Source: JBBIRT01 sp037441725
GTDB taxonomy: Bacteria > Desulfobacterota > BSN033 > UBA1163
DNA: 16,760 nt
Direction of reading: 5' to 3'
Assembly: GCA_037441725.1 (NCBI GenBank)
Contig: JBBIRT010000072.1
Span: forward strand, 1 to 16,760
How positions within the stretch are numbered: the stretch's first letter is position 1; every line of letters starts with the position of its first letter. The notes beneath the pieces were generated by a model. That model saw only the letters and a list, made by a program, of their open reading frames with translations. It searched no databases and was not told where the DNA came from. Below are positions 1 to 5,698 of the stretch, piece by piece. The translations under genes were made by a program, and so were the position numbers.

Positions 1-58
1 GGGTGGGTCAAAATTCAATGAAAAAGGTGGGTCAATTTTACTTGACAATCTACACAAG
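1..58. mobile_element. Terminal repeats of an IS21-type insertion sequence (end only)
   Basis: The first bases contain GGTGGGTCA at 2-10 and again at 26-34, exactly 24 bp apart. Each copy is followed by an A/T-rich tail, and the second leads into CTTGACAATC and TACACA. Repeated GTGGGTCA-type blocks at about this spacing are, from memory, typical of the multi-repeat ends of istA/istB (IS21-family) elements. No transposase gene is inside the window, so the element would lie to the left. Only an end is visible, and the exact boundary (perhaps the ACA near 52-56) is a guess. A target-site duplication cannot be tested here. Confidence 0.5.
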
Positions 59-240
59 ATGAGCGATATGACCAGATGACACAATAGATTCAAGGGTAAA
101 CTCACCTTCTAATCCACCAGTTCCAACAAACCAATTTACCACTTCAGACCTTCCCCAGTATATAGAGAAGCGATTCAAACCTCACTCTTGTTACATTTTA
201 TGTCACAGGATACTTCCTCTATCAACTTTGAGGTATTTTC

Positions 241-759
241 ATGAAACAGCGTGATCTGATTGGCATCGAACAAAAGATTACTCCTATTTTCACAGAAATG
301 GAGAAAGGGTTTCGGGTTGATGTCTACACTCTGATGGATCTCAAGAGCAGTTATGAAATGACCCTCTCCGGTCTTAAGAAGGAAATCCAGGAAAAGTTAG
401 GGAGGACCATCAGGTTAGATTCGAACATGGAGCTTGGGAACCTCCTTTTCAATGATTTTGGTCTCCCTTCATTAAGGCTGACTCCAAGCGGCAGCTCCTC
501 TGTCTCTATAGACGTTTTGGAGAGGCTTTTTGATTCTTATCCCAACACCTATCCATTCCTTAAATCGGTGATCGGATTTAAGAACGTCCAGCCATTGATC
601 AAGTCCCTGAAGACTATCTCCAATAAACTGGACCTGCAAGGCAGGATTCATCCCGAATTTAATCATTCAACCTGTCCCTCTGGCAGGATCTATTCTTATA
701 TCCAGAATTTGCCCAAGGAGATCAGGAAGGTTCTGATTCCTGATGAAGTAAATTCTTGA
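241..759 (+). pseudogene. Truncated family-A DNA polymerase (Pol I-like) fragment
   Basis: This 172-residue ORF matches the segment of family-A DNA polymerases that joins the thumb to the palm. It has an ITPIFTEMEKGFRVD-like start (usual form: P.L..ME..GI.VD), a SNMELGNLLF helix (residues 61-70), RIHPEF (135-140), and CPSGRIYSYIQNLPKEIRKV (145-164), the counterpart of TGRLSS..PNLQNIP. It stops right after IPDE (166-169), where the catalytic motif A (DYSQIELR) should begin. The palm, fingers and all catalytic aspartates are absent, so it cannot polymerise DNA. A Shine-Dalgarno-like TTGAGG sits 7 nt before the ATG, and an in-frame stop lies just upstream at 229. There is no exonuclease domain. 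The sequence after 759 is unrelated (a DUF4258 remnant), which points to truncation by recombination beside the IS end. The family call is secure; expression is unknown. Confidence 0.8.
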
Positions 760-817
760 CCATATACGGTTAGATGAATTAATAAAGAAGAGAAGTTCTA
801 TACCCTATGGCTTAAAT

Positions 818-995
818 ATGAACGAAAAACTCTAACGTCATGTGAAGGAAGAAATCAAACGGAGAAATATCCCTTTGCAGATATTGGAGTCTGTTCTTGA
901 AAATCCCGGACAAATCGTTCCAGAGAGTCGAACCAGCAGTCGTTATTACAGCCTATCGTACAAGCAAAATCAGTAAATATTGGAAGGCCACATGA
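818..995 (+). pseudogene. Degraded DUF4258-type toxin-like gene
   Basis: Two frames together spell a DUF4258 protein, a family often seen as the toxin-like partner beside DUF2283. From ATG 818 the reading is MNEKL, then a TAA stop at 833, then HVKEEIKRRNIPLQILESVL and PGQIVPESR. The family's C-terminal signature, PAVVITAYRTSKISKYW, follows in a different frame from about 933 and ends at TGA 993-995. About 20-25 residues that normally separate the two halves are missing. The gene therefore carries a nonsense codon, a frameshift and an internal deletion. Its stop overlaps the next start as ATGA, the normal operon arrangement of the intact pair. Confidence 0.65.
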
Positions 996-1102
996 AAGTA
1001 ACTTATGATCCCGAGGTTGATGTGCTTCGCATTGTTTTCAGTAGTATGCCCATAGAGGAGAGCGATGAGGAAAAGCCTGGGGTGATTCTTGATTACGATT
1101 GA
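992..1102 (+). pseudogene. Truncated DUF2283 protein (antitoxin-like partner)
   Basis: The ATG at 992 overlaps the stop of the DUF4258 remnant (ATGA). The 36 residues begin MKVTYDPEVDVLRIVFS and contain IEESDEEKPGVILDYD, the recognisable N-terminal half of DUF2283 proteins, which usually run to about 60-70 residues. A TGA at 1100 ends it where the family continues with a D/E-G-x-[IV]-x-G-[IL]-E-[IV]-L-D segment. I found no convincing continuation in any frame of 1103-1200. It is probably a dead remnant, though a 36-residue peptide could still be made. Confidence 0.7.
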
Positions 1103-1211
1103 AAGTTGATTTCGTTAGGAAACATATCAAGAGGTATAGATTCCGGGTGAGACTCCGGACCCGGTTAAAAGCCAAAGAGATGAAAACCAGCGAGATCTCC
1201 TCCATCCATGA

Positions 1212-1236
1212 TGTAAAAATACATTGCATTTTTACA
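1212..1236. promoter_or_regulatory. Inverted repeat in the promoter of the first DUF4143 ATPase
   Basis: TGTAAAAAT (1212-1220) and ATTTTTACA (1228-1236) are a perfect 9-bp inverted repeat around a 7-bp spacer. A further GATGTAAAA copy lies at 1242-1250 (direct repeat of 1210-1218). It sits immediately upstream of a TAAAAT box (1246-1251) and the ATG at 1258, so it covers the expected -35 zone. It looks like an operator for a regulator, possibly autoregulation. The factor is unknown. Confidence 0.5.
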
Positions 1237-1245
1237 GTTTTGATG

Positions 1246-1251
1246 TAAAAT
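1246..1251 (+). promoter_or_regulatory. Probable -10 box of a leaderless promoter for the first DUF4143 ATPase
   Basis: TAAAAT lies exactly 6 nt before the ATG at 1258, so transcription would start at about the A of the start codon. There is no purine-rich Shine-Dalgarno (the preceding bases are TAATTC). The -35 match is poor (TTGCAT at 1224-1229, 16-bp spacer). The same TAAAAT-6-nt-ATG layout precedes the other ATPase gene. Confidence 0.4.
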
Positions 1252-1257
1252 TAATTC

Positions 1258-2445
1258 ATGGCAGAAAAAGAAACCTTCATCCCCCGACTTCTTCGTTGCC
1301 CGGAGCGGTCATTTTTTCTTTTCGGTCCACGGGGTACAGGGAAGAGTACCTGGTTGGAGCAGGTCCTACCGGAGGCAGCACGTTTCGACCTACTCGATAC
1401 ATCTCTCTACCTCGAATTAAGCCGCGATCCGCATCGGATCGAGGCTCTCATCGGCAACCATCCTTCTGGAAGTTGGGTCGTGCTGGATGAAATCCAGAAG
1501 ATTCCCTCCTTGCTTGATGAAGTCCATCGGCTTATGGAAACCCGTCGATTGCGATTCGCTCTCTGCGGCTCCTCAGCAAGAAAGCTTCGACGGGGCGGTG
1601 CAAACCTGTTAGGAGGACGGGCCATTACGCTCAACATGGAAGGTTTCTCGGCCGCCGAGCTGGGTTCTAACTTTGATCTCGAATTTTCCCTAAACTGGGG
1701 GCTCCTTCCTTTTGTCCAACTCGAACGCCACAATGCTGCAGATATTCTGGAATCGTATGTGAACACTTACCTCAAGGAGGAGATCCGTGAAGAGGGGCTT
1801 GTCCGGAACGTTCCTCCTTTTTTACGTTTCCTGAACGTGGCCGGTCAGCTCAACGGACAAACAGTCCAGGGGCAGAACATCGCAAGAGAGGCCGCATTAC
1901 CCCGGAGCACAGTCGATACGTATTTTTCCATTCTGATCGATACTCTCCTCGGTCATTTTCTGCCAGCTTGGCGTCCCGGGCTCAAGGTGCGTGAAGCTGC
2001 CCATCCGAAATTCTACTGGTTTGATCCAGGAATAGCACGAGCTGCTGCTGGTTTGATTCGTGAACCTGCAGATCGACTCTGGCAGGGGTCTGCGCTGGAA
2101 ACTTTGATCTTTCACGAATTGCGCATATACAATGAGATCAGCCGTAAAAAGCGACCTCTGTCTTATTATCGGACAGCTTCTGGGGTAGAGATCGATTTCA
2201 TTATCGAATCCAGAAAGCGTACCGCCAACACCCCGGCCCATCTTGTTGCCATTGAAGTGAAGCGGGCTGATAAGTGGAACAAGAGTTGGGAATCCGGCCT
2301 CAGGGATCTTGCTATTCAGAAAGGCGTCAAAGTAGATCGTTTGATCGCTGTCTATACCGGGACGCGTTCGTATCAGTTCGAAGGCCTGGATGTCTTACCG
2401 GTCTCCGAATTCCTTAAAAGTCTTTATCAGGGAAAGATTTTCTGA
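1258..2445 (+). CDS. AAA+ ATPase with DUF4143 domain
   Basis: This 395-residue protein has the usual length and layout of the AAA_14/DUF4143 ATPases, widespread accessory proteins whose cellular role is poorly known. The N-terminal P-loop is GPRGTGKS (residues 23-30), and Walker B is WVVLDEIQKIP with D77/E78. A CGSSARKLR sensor-like stretch follows, and DUF4143 covers about 170-340. The C-terminal part has the family's nuclease-like pattern VEIDFIIE (D313) and IEVKR (E333, K335), resembling a PD-(D/E)XK core; activity is not established. The start is supported by the domain reaching the N-terminus, but no ribosome-binding site precedes it (see the promoter entry). Its codons are visibly more GC-rich than those of neighbouring genes, which suits acquisition by transfer. 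It is intact. Confidence 0.9.
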   Translation: MAEKETFIPRLLRCPERSFFLFGPRGTGKSTWLEQVLPEAARFDLLDTSLYLELSRDPHRIEALIGNHPSGSWVVLDEIQKIPSLLDEVHRLMETRRLRFALCGSSARKLRRGGANLLGGRAITLNMEGFSAAELGSNFDLEFSLNWGLLPFVQLERHNAADILESYVNTYLKEEIREEGLVRNVPPFLRFLNVAGQLNGQTVQGQNIAREAALPRSTVDTYFSILIDTLLGHFLPAWRPGLKVREAAHPKFYWFDPGIARAAAGLIREPADRLWQGSALETLIFHELRIYNEISRKKRPLSYYRTASGVEIDFIIESRKRTANTPAHLVAIEVKRADKWNKSWESGLRDLAIQKGVKVDRLIAVYTGTRSYQFEGLDVLPVSEFLKSLYQGKIF

Positions 2446-2509
2446 GCATAAAAAAAGATCGATGTTAGATATCATCATTCGATATTGATACTCGGAGGGG
2501 AAAAAGATT

Positions 2510-2584
2510 TGGAGCCCACGGACGGATTTGAACCGCCAACCCGCTGATTACAAATCAGCAGCTCTACCTTTGAGCTACGTGGGC
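2510..2584 (-). tRNA. tRNA-Thr (anticodon TGT)
   Basis: Read on the minus strand, the full cloverleaf is present. Acceptor arm GCCCACG pairs with CGTGGGC, the D arm is GCTC/GAGC, the anticodon arm is GCTGA-TTTGTAA-TCAGC with anticodon TGT, and the T arm is GGCGG-TTCAAAT-CCGTC. The discriminator is T and the CCA end is encoded in the DNA. The total is 75 nt. It stands alone between two convergent DUF4143 ATPase genes. A tRNA 3' end is a common integration site, so the accessory block on its left (3') side may have entered here, but no integrase or repeat of the tRNA end is visible in the window. Confidence 0.95.
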
Positions 2585-2595
2585 TTTTTCTGATT

Positions 2596-2673
2596 CTATC
2601 TACTTAATGAATAAAACTTTACCCTTATTATTTTACAAATATTTTTTGACAATTCAAGTCTCTTTTTTGCCAT
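2596..2673 (-). other. Short ORF (25 residues) behind a strong Shine-Dalgarno
   Basis: On the minus strand AAAGGAGG lies about 6 nt before an ATG at 2673, giving a peptide that starts MAKKRLELSKNICKI and ends at TAG 2596-2598, 12 nt before the tRNA 5' end. The ribosome-binding site is much stronger than those of neighbouring genes, which suggests the cut 5' end of a once longer gene or a leader peptide. I do not recognise the sequence. It may be spurious. Confidence 0.25.
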
Positions 2674-2772
2674 GAATCGCCTCCTTTTAAATGCTACGCG
2701 TTTGATTACAGATACGGATACCGATACCTGCCCCGTATCAACAATGGTTCAGGGACTGACTTTTCAGTGACT

Positions 2773-4044
2773 TCATTGTGAATTGAGTAATCCCCAGTCT
2801 TCCACATTGATTAAATGGTAATAAGGCAGGATTCGGACTCGGGTGCCATTGATCTTTATCTGGGTGAAGAGATCCAAATTAACCACCCATGCCTGGTTAG
2901 GCTGGTAAGCTGAGATGAAACTCCTTAAAGCCCTACCGATCTGAGGCTGTTTCATGTGCCGGTACTTCACTTCTATCGGGATGAGAGCGCCACTAGTTTC
3001 TAGAACAAAATTAACTTCAGCCTTGTCCTTCGTTCTCCAGAAATGAAGATCTATCGGTTGAGCCCTCGTTCCCTCCCAAAGGAGACGCCATACGAAGTTC
3101 TGAAAAAGTGGCCCCAGGTAGCCATCACCGGTTAAAGCGCTGTGAACTCCACCAATGTAGTTTCGAAGACCCAAATCATGGAAGTACAAGATCGGTGACT
3201 TGGTGAGCTCCTTACGCGGGTTCGTAAAAAAGGGAGTCAAGGTTTTGAGTATAAACGTTTTCTCAGCGTTCCAAAGATACGATTTAAGGGTTGGGATGGA
3301 GATGTTGAGCAGGGTTGCCAGCTCAGAGTAGTTCACAATCTGACCGACCTGGTGTGCCAGGAGTCTGATCATCCGACTGAAGGCTTCTGGCTTCTCGACT
3401 CGAAGAAGTGCTACGATGTCTCTTTCCAGATAACTACGGTAGATCTCATCCAGAGTCCTCCGCTTGTCCTCCAGGCGTGGTTGTGTGACAACTCGCGGAT
3501 ATCCTCCGAAGCTGATGTATTCGAGAAGAAGCTCTTCCGAACGATTTTTTTCCACCTCGAAGAATTGCTGCAATCGATCCTGATAACGATACTCTGTCCG
3601 ATAATTTACAAACTCCGAAAAGGTCAGTGTCGACAGTTCAAAGAGGCGCTTTCTGCCTATCAGGGACTCGTGGATTTTCTCCTTGAGCTCCAAGCTACCC
3701 GAGCCTGAAACGACCAGTTTGTATGGAAGCCCCTGATCAAAGAGGCCCTTCAGGAACAACCCTGCATTTTCCTTGCGCTGTATCTCATCAATGAAGGCAA
3801 CTCCAGATTCGTTCCCGAACTCCAGACGAAGTTTGTTGAAAAGAGATTGTTGAGATTGAAAAAAAGGCTGGTCCGCTTCAACGTCAAGATTAAGGAAGAT
3901 GGTCCTGGTCCCTTGCTGCCGCACGCGGTCTTCTACCCATCGCATGGCTGTTGTTTTTCCGGCCTGGCGCGGCCCAATAATGAGGCTGATCTCTTTATTC
4001 GACAAATCTTCAAGAAGTTCTTGAAATATCACTCTTCGAATCAT
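2773..4044 (-). CDS. AAA+ ATPase with DUF4143 domain (second, divergent copy)
   Basis: This 423-residue protein belongs to the same broad family as the ATPase at 1258-2445 but is clearly a different subgroup, not a recent duplicate. The P-loop is GPRQAGKTT (residues 24-32), Walker B is GVAFIDEIQRKE (D86/E87), and a VSGSGSLELKEK sensor-like stretch and GRKRLFELSTLTFSEF follow. DUF4143 runs from about 190 to 400. In the C-terminal nuclease-like motif the usual aspartate is replaced by asparagine (AEVNFVLE), while IEVKYR is kept. The start at 4044 is preceded by no Shine-Dalgarno but by TAAAAT 6 nt upstream. The gene is intact and points toward the tRNA and the other ATPase. Its function in this organism is unknown. 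Confidence 0.9.
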   Translation of the reverse strand: MIRRVIFQELLEDLSNKEISLIIGPRQAGKTTAMRWVEDRVRQQGTRTIFLNLDVEADQPFFQSQQSLFNKLRLEFGNESGVAFIDEIQRKENAGLFLKGLFDQGLPYKLVVSGSGSLELKEKIHESLIGRKRLFELSTLTFSEFVNYRTEYRYQDRLQQFFEVEKNRSEELLLEYISFGGYPRVVTQPRLEDKRRTLDEIYRSYLERDIVALLRVEKPEAFSRMIRLLAHQVGQIVNYSELATLLNISIPTLKSYLWNAEKTFILKTLTPFFTNPRKELTKSPILYFHDLGLRNYIGGVHSALTGDGYLGPLFQNFVWRLLWEGTRAQPIDLHFWRTKDKAEVNFVLETSGALIPIEVKYRHMKQPQIGRALRSFISAYQPNQAWVVNLDLFTQIKINGTRVRILPYYHLINVEDWGLLNSQ

Positions 4045-4050
4045 ATAGTT

Positions 4051-4078
4051 ATTTTAACCCGATAATTTTAAAAGGTAA
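4051..4078 (-). promoter_or_regulatory. Probable leaderless promoter of the second DUF4143 ATPase
   Basis: On the minus strand TTTACC (4073-4078) and TAAAAT (4051-4056) are separated by 17 bp, and the ATG follows after 6 nt (AACTAT). Transcription would begin at about the start codon. No ribosome-binding site fits in the gap. Confidence 0.4.
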
Positions 4079-4138
4079 ATTGTAAAATTCTCGGAATGAT
4101 GTGAGAGGTTATAGAGTTATCTAACCCTAAGTAATTTG

Positions 4139-4194
4139 GAACGATGAATGATGAACAATGAAGAATGAACGATGAACAATGAACGATGAACAAT
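4139..4194. repeat. Eight tandem copies of a 7-bp repeat (GAAYRAT-like)
   Basis: The stretch reads as eight uninterrupted heptamers: GAACGAT, GAATGAT, GAACAAT, GAAGAAT, GAACGAT, GAACAAT, GAACGAT, GAACAAT, 56 bp in total. Because 7 is not a multiple of 3, it is unlikely to be coding sequence. It lies in the gap behind the second ATPase's start. Such heptamer arrays can change length by slippage. Confidence 0.8.
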
Positions 4195-4416
4195 CTTGAG
4201 AGGCATTGATCGACTGATGATCTTATCATATCAAAATATGTTTTACTAAGCGAACTTCTCAAGGGGTAGTTTGGCCACATTGTTTTTTAAGATTGACTTG
4301 AAAAAATATTTTCTTAGGGTCAAAATGGCTTGAGACAGAGGTTTAAATTGATCCTATTGCCAAAATTTTGGTTTCTCTTTTTAGAAAGTTTGACCCCTCT
4401 ATAAGGACTTTTTATC

Positions 4417-4791
4417 ATGATTCAATATTTATTCGCCGAGGATATTGACCTAAGAGTGAAAGAAATCATCCAGAGACTAAAGATGACCTACATCGATCCA
4501 ACCCGGGTGATCTGCCTAAGGAGTAAAGGGTCAAAGAGCAAAAGGGTGATTGCCCGTTGTCATGGGTTATCGCGAATCATGCAGGTGGCCCTTAGGCAGG
4601 AACCTCACTATACAATTGAGATCCTTTCTGAAAATTTTGATCGGCTTAGCTTGGAAGACCAGACCAAGGTATTGATCCATGAAATCCTTCATATCCCCCA
4701 TAGCTTTAGAGGAGGTTTCCGGACTCACAACCCCTATATCACAAAGGCAAAAGTTCAGAAGCTGTATGATGAATTGGTCAAAGGCGGATAG
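4417..4791 (+). CDS. Putative zinc metallopeptidase-like protein (HExxH)
   Basis: This 124-residue protein has a clear HEILH zinc-binding motif (H88, E89, H92) within TKVLIHEILHIPHSFRGG. Further candidate ligands are H95 or H104 in GGFRTHNPYI. The layout resembles the small putative metallopeptidases found in archaea, bacteria and phages (the Phage_metallopep/YqaJ-free group). The N-terminal part has a DPTRVICLRSKGSKSKRVIA stretch with two cysteines (C33 and C48) but no clear zinc knuckle. There is no signal peptide, so it should be cytoplasmic. AAGGA (4402-4406) lies about 10 nt before the ATG and supports the start. It stands alone between two empty regions. The substrate is unknown; peptidase activity is inferred from the motif only. 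Confidence 0.75.
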   Translation: MIQYLFAEDIDLRVKEIIQRLKMTYIDPTRVICLRSKGSKSKRVIARCHGLSRIMQVALRQEPHYTIEILSENFDRLSLEDQTKVLIHEILHIPHSFRGGFRTHNPYITKAKVQKLYDELVKGG

Positions 4792-5312
4792 GATTTGTTT
4801 TCACTTTCAAATACAGGAACACTTCAGAAAATTATCCTTGAAGAAAATTACATCCTCGCTTTCCATAAAATCTAATCAGAAAAATTTAAAAAGATTATGG
4901 ACGTAACCCGAGCCCTTCGTATCCAATTCACGTCTGGGAGAGTGTTTGGGAGAGATTCCTATTTTGGTCCAACAAGAAGGACCACGATCGTCCAACCAAA
5001 GAGAACGATTAGAAATATAATTAATTCTCTTACCAATTTTGAATCCATAGGTACTCCTTTTTCTAAACAGGTTAAAATCGATTTAAGATTTTTTGCTCCC
5101 TGTATGTCAAACCGTAAGAGATGAACAGGTTGATTTTTTAGTTGCCAAATTGTATTTTAACTAACGATATATTTAAATCCTTTTCCTAACCGTGGGTTAT
5201 TATGGAAAATTTTAAAAAAGATTTCAAGTTGAATCAATAAAAGGGAGGGAATGCATCACTGAAAGGGGAATCCATATTAGGATGAGTGGGGCATTAAAAA
5301 GGGAGACATGAG
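4792..5312. other. Intergenic region without a supportable gene
   Basis: About 520 bp, A/T-rich, with no recognisable domain in any frame. A 75-codon open frame (4897-5124, plus) exists but lacks a ribosome-binding site and recognisable motifs, so it is not annotated. The last 90 bp contain GGGAGGG and GGGAGA stretches, the latter serving as the ribosome-binding site of the membrane protein that follows. Confidence 0.5.
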
Positions 5313-5612
5313 ATGGGATTGGCACTGAGTTTAATTGTATTGGGGGTTTTGATTCTTCTTGATCGGATGGGTTTTAGATATGGATTGAGAGAGGGATGGC
5401 CATGGATGGTGATCGCCCTTGGGATTGGAGGTTTGTTTCGGAATCGAAGCAGTTTTCCAGCCTGGATCACTACCATTGTAGGAATTTTTATCTTAGGGGC
5501 GAGGTATTATTCTATCCATATTCGATTCCCCATATTGATTAAAACCTATTTTCTCCCTGTGGCTCTAATCCTCATAGGGTTGCTTTGGCTCTGGAGGTAC
5601 AGTGACGATTGA
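5313..5612 (+). CDS. Small four-helix membrane protein (LiaF/DUF5668-type transmembrane region)
   Basis: This 99-residue protein is nearly all hydrophobic, with four likely membrane segments at about 3-16, 28-41, 49-62 and 78-94. The pattern LIVLGVLILLDRMGF, then GWPWMVIALGIGGLF, then a final LPVALILIGLLWLWR resembles the LiaI/LiaF-like transmembrane (DUF5668) region, where each half is a repeat of L..G...L..... and W.....I.LG. No soluble domain follows, so only the membrane part is present. GGGAGA (5301-5306) lies 6 nt before the ATG. The role is unknown; relatives are often linked to envelope-stress sensing. Confidence 0.7.
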   Translation: MGLALSLIVLGVLILLDRMGFRYGLREGWPWMVIALGIGGLFRNRSSFPAWITTIVGIFILGARYYSIHIRFPILIKTYFLPVALILIGLLWLWRYSDD

Positions 5613-5673
5613 CACGAACGAAATCATTGATACGGCAATTGATACCTTGAAATCTTATGTGGGGATGGATTGA
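5602..5673 (+). other. Possible 23-residue ORF overlapping the membrane protein gene
   Basis: A GTG at 5602 lies inside the last codons of the membrane protein gene and has a good GGAGG 5 nt upstream (within CTGGAGGTACAGTG). The frame reads IDTNEIIDTAIDTLKSYVGM and ends at TGA 5671-5673, before the YkgJ-type gene. It could be a small translated peptide or the cut-off N-terminus of a longer protein. I do not recognise it. Confidence 0.3.
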
Positions 5674-5698
5674 AATCTAAACGGGTTGTGAATATCAA

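Larger units (their letters stand above)
4045..4416. other. Intergenic region without a supportable gene
   Basis: These 372 bp hold the leaderless promoter of the minus-strand ATPase, the heptamer array, a perfect 12-bp palindrome CCAAAATTTTGG (4360-4371), and an 8-bp inverted repeat GGGTCAAA/TTTGACCC (4317-4324 and 4389-4396) just ahead of the metallopeptidase-like gene. I see no coding region: the only open frame across it is made by the repeat itself. Confidence 0.6.

Noticed and set aside
42..70. TTGACA at 42-47 as an outward promoter of the IS end
   Set aside because: At 17-bp spacing the -10 position reads GATATG, only three of six matching; too weak to claim.
1103..1250. Arginine-rich open stretch after the DUF2283 remnant
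   Set aside because: The frame has no start, no match to DUF2283's missing half and no family I recognise.
4068..4280. Minus-strand 70-codon frame with repeated HCSSFI-like units
   Set aside because: The apparent protein repeat is only the translation of the 7-bp DNA repeat array.
4897..5124. 75-codon open frame in the gap after the metallopeptidase gene
   Set aside because: No ribosome-binding site, no recognisable motif, and composition like the surrounding non-coding DNA.
5282..5311. Nine-codon leader ORF before the membrane protein gene
   Set aside because: Too short to support and without a clear ribosome-binding site.
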